Source of the DNA: JAAXHH01 sp965225915
GTDB lineage: Bacteria; JAAXHH01
Direction of reading: 5' to 3'
NCBI GenBank assembly: GCA_965225915.1
Contig: OZ245326.1
Location: forward strand, 186,001-250,000
Length of the DNA: 64,000 nucleotides
Shown: in pieces, positions 61,151 to 64,000 of the stretch
Layout of the letters: every line of letters begins with the position of its first letter
Position numbering within the stretch: position 1 is the stretch's first letter
Notes under the pieces: model-generated
What the model saw: only the letters and a program-made list of their open reading frames with translations
Told to the model about the DNA's origin: nothing
The model's database searches: none
Position numbers and translations under genes: made by a program

Positions 61151-61924
61151 CTAGGCCGCCACCGCGTTCAACAAACCGTCTTCCAGAAGGTAGACCCGGT
61201 CCGAGCGACGCCCCACTTCCTCGTCGTGGGTGACCACGACGAAAGCCTGGCGTTGCCTGCGGGACATATCCCACATCAGGTCCAACAGGGCCTTCCCGTT
61301 CTCGCGGTCCAGGTTGCCGGACGGTTCGTCCGCCAGCACGATGTGTGGATGGCCGACCAGGGCACGGGCCACGGCGACGCGCTGCTGTTCTCCGCCGGAC
61401 AGTTCCACCGGCTTGTGGTCGAGTCGTTTACCCAGCCCCACCTCGACGAGCAGCCGCTCAGCTCGTTCACGGGCCGAATCCCATGGACATCTTCCCACCA
61501 GCAGGGGCATCATCACGTTCTCAAGCGCCGTAAATTCGGGGAGGAGATGATGAGCCTGAAACACGAAGCCCACCGTTCGATTCCTGAAAACCGCCAGTCC
61601 GTCATCCGGAAGATCGAAGGCGCTGGTTTCGCCGATAAAAACCTGGCCGGACGTGGGCCGGTCCAACGTCCCTAATATGTGAAGCAGGGTGCTTTTCCCC
61701 GCGCCGGAAGCGCCGTGGATCGCCACGATGTCCCCGCGGCGGATGTCGATGTCGATGCCTTTCAGTATATCGAGACGGCCGGTGCCGGAAAAGAAACTCC
61801 TGGTCAGGCCCCTTGCTATCAGCACTTCAACGGGCGAGGATTCCGCGGAAGGTTCGGGCGGAGAGGCGGACACGCCGGCGACGTCGGGTGCTTCCTTTGC
61901 GTCCAGGGGCATTTCGCTACTCAT
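61151..61924 (-). CDS. lolD: Lipoprotein-releasing ABC transporter ATPase LolD
   Basis: A 257-residue ABC ATPase of the LolD/MacB group: Walker A GASGAGKST, signature LSGGEQQRVAVARAL, Walker B IVLADEPSGNLD, and TLDRPTSG as in LolD. An N-terminal extension of about 30 residues (rich in Pro, Ser, Glu, Ala) is unusual. It powers lipoprotein extraction from the inner membrane for LolA. It overlaps lolC by 8 bp. Confidence 0.92.
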   Translation of the reverse strand: MSSEMPLDAKEAPDVAGVSASPPEPSAESSPVEVLIARGLTRSFFSGTGRLDILKGIDIDIRRGDIVAIHGASGAGKSTLLHILGTLDRPTSGQVFIGETSAFDLPDDGLAVFRNRTVGFVFQAHHLLPEFTALENVMMPLLVGRCPWDSARERAERLLVEVGLGKRLDHKPVELSGGEQQRVAVARALVGHPHIVLADEPSGNLDRENGKALLDLMWDMSRRQRQAFVVVTHDEEVGRRSDRVYLLEDGLLNAVAA

Positions 61925-63245
61925 GTCTTATCGCTTCGACCGGAACCAGGCCGGCGGCTTTCCTGGCCGGATAAACGGCGGCCAGCACACAAATCAGCAT
62001 GGATCCAATGGCAACAGTGACGAAATCAAGCAAGTTGACTCTTACGGGCAGCGCATCGATCAGGTAGATCTCCGGCGGCAGGACAATGATCTCGAACGTA
62101 CTCTGAGTCCAGCAAAGTGCATAACCGATCACGCAACCGAGCAGGGTGCCCATGACTCCGACCACGGAACCCTGGATAATGAACACCTTGGTTACGCTGC
62201 GGGCGGTAGCCCCCAGGGATTTCAGAATACCGATGTCCCTGGTTTTCTCCAGTACGACCATGATCAGGGTACTGGCGATGTTGAACGCGGCCACCAGGAT
62301 GATCAGGTTCAGTATGGCGAACGAGCCCCATTTCTCGAGGGTCATCCACCGGAACAGCCCCTTGTGCTGCTGCATCCAGTCTACCGTAAAATACGCCACG
62401 GGCGTGGTTGACGCAACAGGTGTTTCGCCCATCTCATCCGCGTATCGGTTCAGATCCTCTTCGATCAAGTCGGCGATGCGACGCGCCTCGTTCCGATCGG
62501 AAACTTTCACGGCGATGCCGTTAATGCTGTCTCCCAGCTTGAACAGCTTCTGGGCCTCGTCCAGGGAGACGTATACGGAGGAAGCGTCGTATTCGTAGAA
62601 CCCGGTCTCCGAAATTCCGGTGACCCGGTAGGGCCGGATGTAGGGCGTGAGCGCCGAGGTGAGCGAAAAACCCTGGATATTGCCCAGGGCCACTTTCTCA
62701 CCGACGATAATGCCCAGTTGATCCGCCAGTCCCCGTCCCAGGACGATCCCGGCCAGTGGTCTTCCCTCGGGGTTGTCCGGGTCGGGCGCCACCTCCAGGT
62801 CCAGGGTTCCGAAAGCGATGTTTTCCTTCAGGTTCGTGGCCAAGCGGCCGGATTCGACGTCGAGTCCATGCACGATGACCCCGGCCGCCGCGTTGCGCGT
62901 GGCGGGTATCGGTGCGCATACGGCCTTCTCCAGCACGTAGGGTGAGGCCGACACCACGTCTTCCACTGAAAGGATGCGGTCAAGCAGCGCTTCGTAGCCG
63001 GTAATGGCCTGCTCACGGTAAAGCGGGTACACGTTGATATGCGCCCGCTCTCCGATGATCCGTTCTCGCACTTCGCTTTCAAAGCCGTTGAACAGGGAGA
63101 GGACGATGACCAGTGCGGCCACGCCCACCAGCACGCCGCTAACGGAAATGTAAGTTATGACGGAGACGAAGCGGGTTTGCCGCTTGGAGCGAAGATACCT
63201 CAGGGCGATGAACCATTCGTATGACCACCGTGTACGCAACGCCAT
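61917..63245 (-). CDS. lolC: Lipoprotein-releasing system permease LolC/LolE
   Basis: A 442-residue FtsX/MacB-type permease. An N-terminal helix (VSGVLVGVAALVIVLSLFNGFESEVRERI) is followed by a large periplasmic domain and three C-terminal helices (LEKTRDIGILKSLGATARSV, AALDPVEAIRHE-type end). Only one permease gene is present, so LolC and LolE roles may be played by a homodimer, as in many non-enteric bacteria. It starts 9 bp after lysS. Confidence 0.92.
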   Translation of the reverse strand: MALRTRWSYEWFIALRYLRSKRQTRFVSVITYISVSGVLVGVAALVIVLSLFNGFESEVRERIIGERAHINVYPLYREQAITGYEALLDRILSVEDVVSASPYVLEKAVCAPIPATRNAAAGVIVHGLDVESGRLATNLKENIAFGTLDLEVAPDPDNPEGRPLAGIVLGRGLADQLGIIVGEKVALGNIQGFSLTSALTPYIRPYRVTGISETGFYEYDASSVYVSLDEAQKLFKLGDSINGIAVKVSDRNEARRIADLIEEDLNRYADEMGETPVASTTPVAYFTVDWMQQHKGLFRWMTLEKWGSFAILNLIILVAAFNIASTLIMVVLEKTRDIGILKSLGATARSVTKVFIIQGSVVGVMGTLLGCVIGYALCWTQSTFEIIVLPPEIYLIDALPVRVNLLDFVTVAIGSMLICVLAAVYPARKAAGLVPVEAIRHE

Positions 63246-63254
63246 TCGGCATCC

Positions 63255-64000
63255 CTATCGTATGGCCACGTGGTCTTCCGGGCCATCCGTGCCGCCGGGA
63301 AGGTCATCCGCGTCGACCCCGCCGTCCCTGGAAGCGTCCGTGTCATCCGGACCGCCTGGACTGCCTGGTTCGCCGTCAAAAGATTCCCTGCGCAGGTGGG
63401 GAAAGAGGAGGACGTCCTTGATGTTCGCGGAGTCCGTGATCAGCATGGTCAACCGGTCGATTCCGATACCGCAGCCTCCGGTGGGAGGCATGCCGTATTC
63501 CATCGCCCGCAAGAAGTCTTCGTCCATCGCATGGGCTTCCCCGTCTCCCATCCGCTGCATTTCCACCTGCTGTTCGAACCGGCGGCGCTGGTCCACCGGG
63601 TCGTTCAACTCGGAGAAAGCATTGGCGAATTCACTTCCGCAGATGAACAGTTCGAATCGTTCCGTGAGTTCCGGATTGTCACGGTGCCGCTTTGCCAGGG
63701 GGGATATCTCCACGGGATAGTCCGTGATGAAGGTCGGATTTACGAGCCGGTCCTGCACGAAGCATTCGAAGAGTTCATCAATGATCTTACCCCTGCCCAG
63801 CGCGACGTTTACATCGAGGCCCCGGTTCCGGCATACCGCCGCGAGCTCCTCGGTGGTCATGTCGTTGACGTCGATATCCGCGTACTCGCGGATGGCCTCG
63901 AGCATGGAAAGCCGCGGCCAGGGCGGGGTCATGTCTATGGGTTGACCCTGGTACGTGTGGTTCAACGTGCCGCTAATCTCTTGGAAGACAATGACAAAGA
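63255..64000 (-). CDS. lysS: Lysyl-tRNA synthetase, class II (partial, 3' end)
   Basis: The C-terminal 248 or so residues of LysS; the gene continues past the right edge. QGQPIDMTPPWPRL, FELFICGSEFANAFSELNDP (motif 2-3 region), and YGMPPTGGCGIGIDRLTMLITDSANIKDVLLFP (motif 3) are diagnostic. It charges tRNA-Lys. After the usual end at FPHLRRES it carries an extra acidic tail of about 40 residues rich in Gly, Asp and Pro, part of which is a 9-bp repeat. It leads the lol-mcs-clp-bam-lpx run. Confidence 0.94.
   Translation of the reverse strand, partial: FVIVFQEISGTLNHTYQGQPIDMTPPWPRLSMLEAIREYADIDVNDMTTEELAAVCRNRGLDVNVALGRGKIIDELFECFVQDRLVNPTFITDYPVEISPLAKRHRDNPELTERFELFICGSEFANAFSELNDPVDQRRRFEQQVEMQRMGDGEAHAMDEDFLRAMEYGMPPTGGCGIGIDRLTMLITDSANIKDVLLFPHLRRESFDGEPGSPGGPDDTDASRDGGVDADDLPGGTDGPEDHVAIR
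63349..63375. repeat. 9-bp tandem repeat in the lysS C-terminal tail
   Basis: Three 9-mers (GGACCGCCT, GGACTGCCT, GGTTCGCCG) encode the collagen-like G-E-P-G-S-P-G-G-P stretch on the minus strand. Confidence 0.7.

Overview
The window reads as a chromosomal segment of a G+C-rich, Gram-negative-type (diderm) bacterium. The outer-membrane genes are conclusive on envelope type: lpxA, a fused lpxC-fabZ, lpxD, ompH/skp, bamA and a lolC/lolD pair lie on one strand. The lpxC-fabZ fusion, a clpC-mcsB-mcsA stress module in a diderm, several phytanoyl-CoA dioxygenase (PhyH) genes, and MlrC, ThuA and Gfo/Idh proteins together suggest the FCB group, possibly a Latescibacterota-like environmental lineage. 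That placement is inference from gene content only. No rRNA, tRNA, CRISPR array, phage block or intact transposase was seen.

Layout. 0-11 kb: a partial indolepyruvate oxidoreductase alpha subunit (minus strand, cut by the left edge), a class V aminotransferase, an acyl-CoA synthetase, a site-2-type protease, a TPR protein, a MobA-like nucleotidyltransferase, rsmI and a Gfo/Idh oxidoreductase. 9-12 kb: heme genes hemE (with an N-terminal extension resembling half of HemD) and hemY/cgoX, overlapping by 4 bp. 12-18 kb: a minus-strand run of an M28 peptidase, a truncated PstS-like lipoprotein, a PhyH protein, a GSAM-like aminotransferase and a SulP permease whose STAS domain is put out of frame by a 7-bp tandem duplication. 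18.3-21.4 kb: three-subunit transhydrogenase pntAA-pntAB-pntB behind a good promoter, then purT, a PhyH protein, a ThuA-like protein and a 1-Cys peroxiredoxin. 25-26.5 kb: an SPFH protein plus a small ribbon-helix-helix protein. 26.6-31.7 kb: a PhyH protein and a Nat-type ABC exporter operon ending in a permease-CPBP protease fusion. 31.8-38.4 kb: a PmtA-like methyltransferase, a DUF5916-type outer-membrane protein, a DsbD/ScsB-like thiol reductase and a redoxin.

38.4-41.0 kb is visibly A+T-richer and poorly coding. It holds an orphan ImmA/IrrE-like protein with a broken HExxH motif, a short relic resembling an IS1380-type transposase, and a DUF6338-like membrane protein followed by a 39-residue proline-rich peptide gene. 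41-47.5 kb: two tandem PhyH paralogues, a ThDP enzyme, an MlrC (M81) protein, an EamA/DMT permease and an unknown protein, probably a small-molecule catabolic or modification locus. 47.5-50.6 kb: an M20 amidohydrolase and a large uncharacterised protein. 50.7-64 kb: the minus-strand supercluster lysS-lolC-lolD-mcsA-mcsB-clpC-bamA-ompH-lpxD-lpxC/fabZ-lpxA, joining translation, protein quality control and outer-membrane assembly.

Most interesting observations: three of the five PhyH proteins lack the carboxylate of the H-x-D iron motif (HGG, HGN, HGY); a half-HemD/HemE fusion; small frame-disrupting changes in sulP and clpC; a dispersed 9-bp repeat at gene ends; and the DUF6338 plus proline-tail gene pair.
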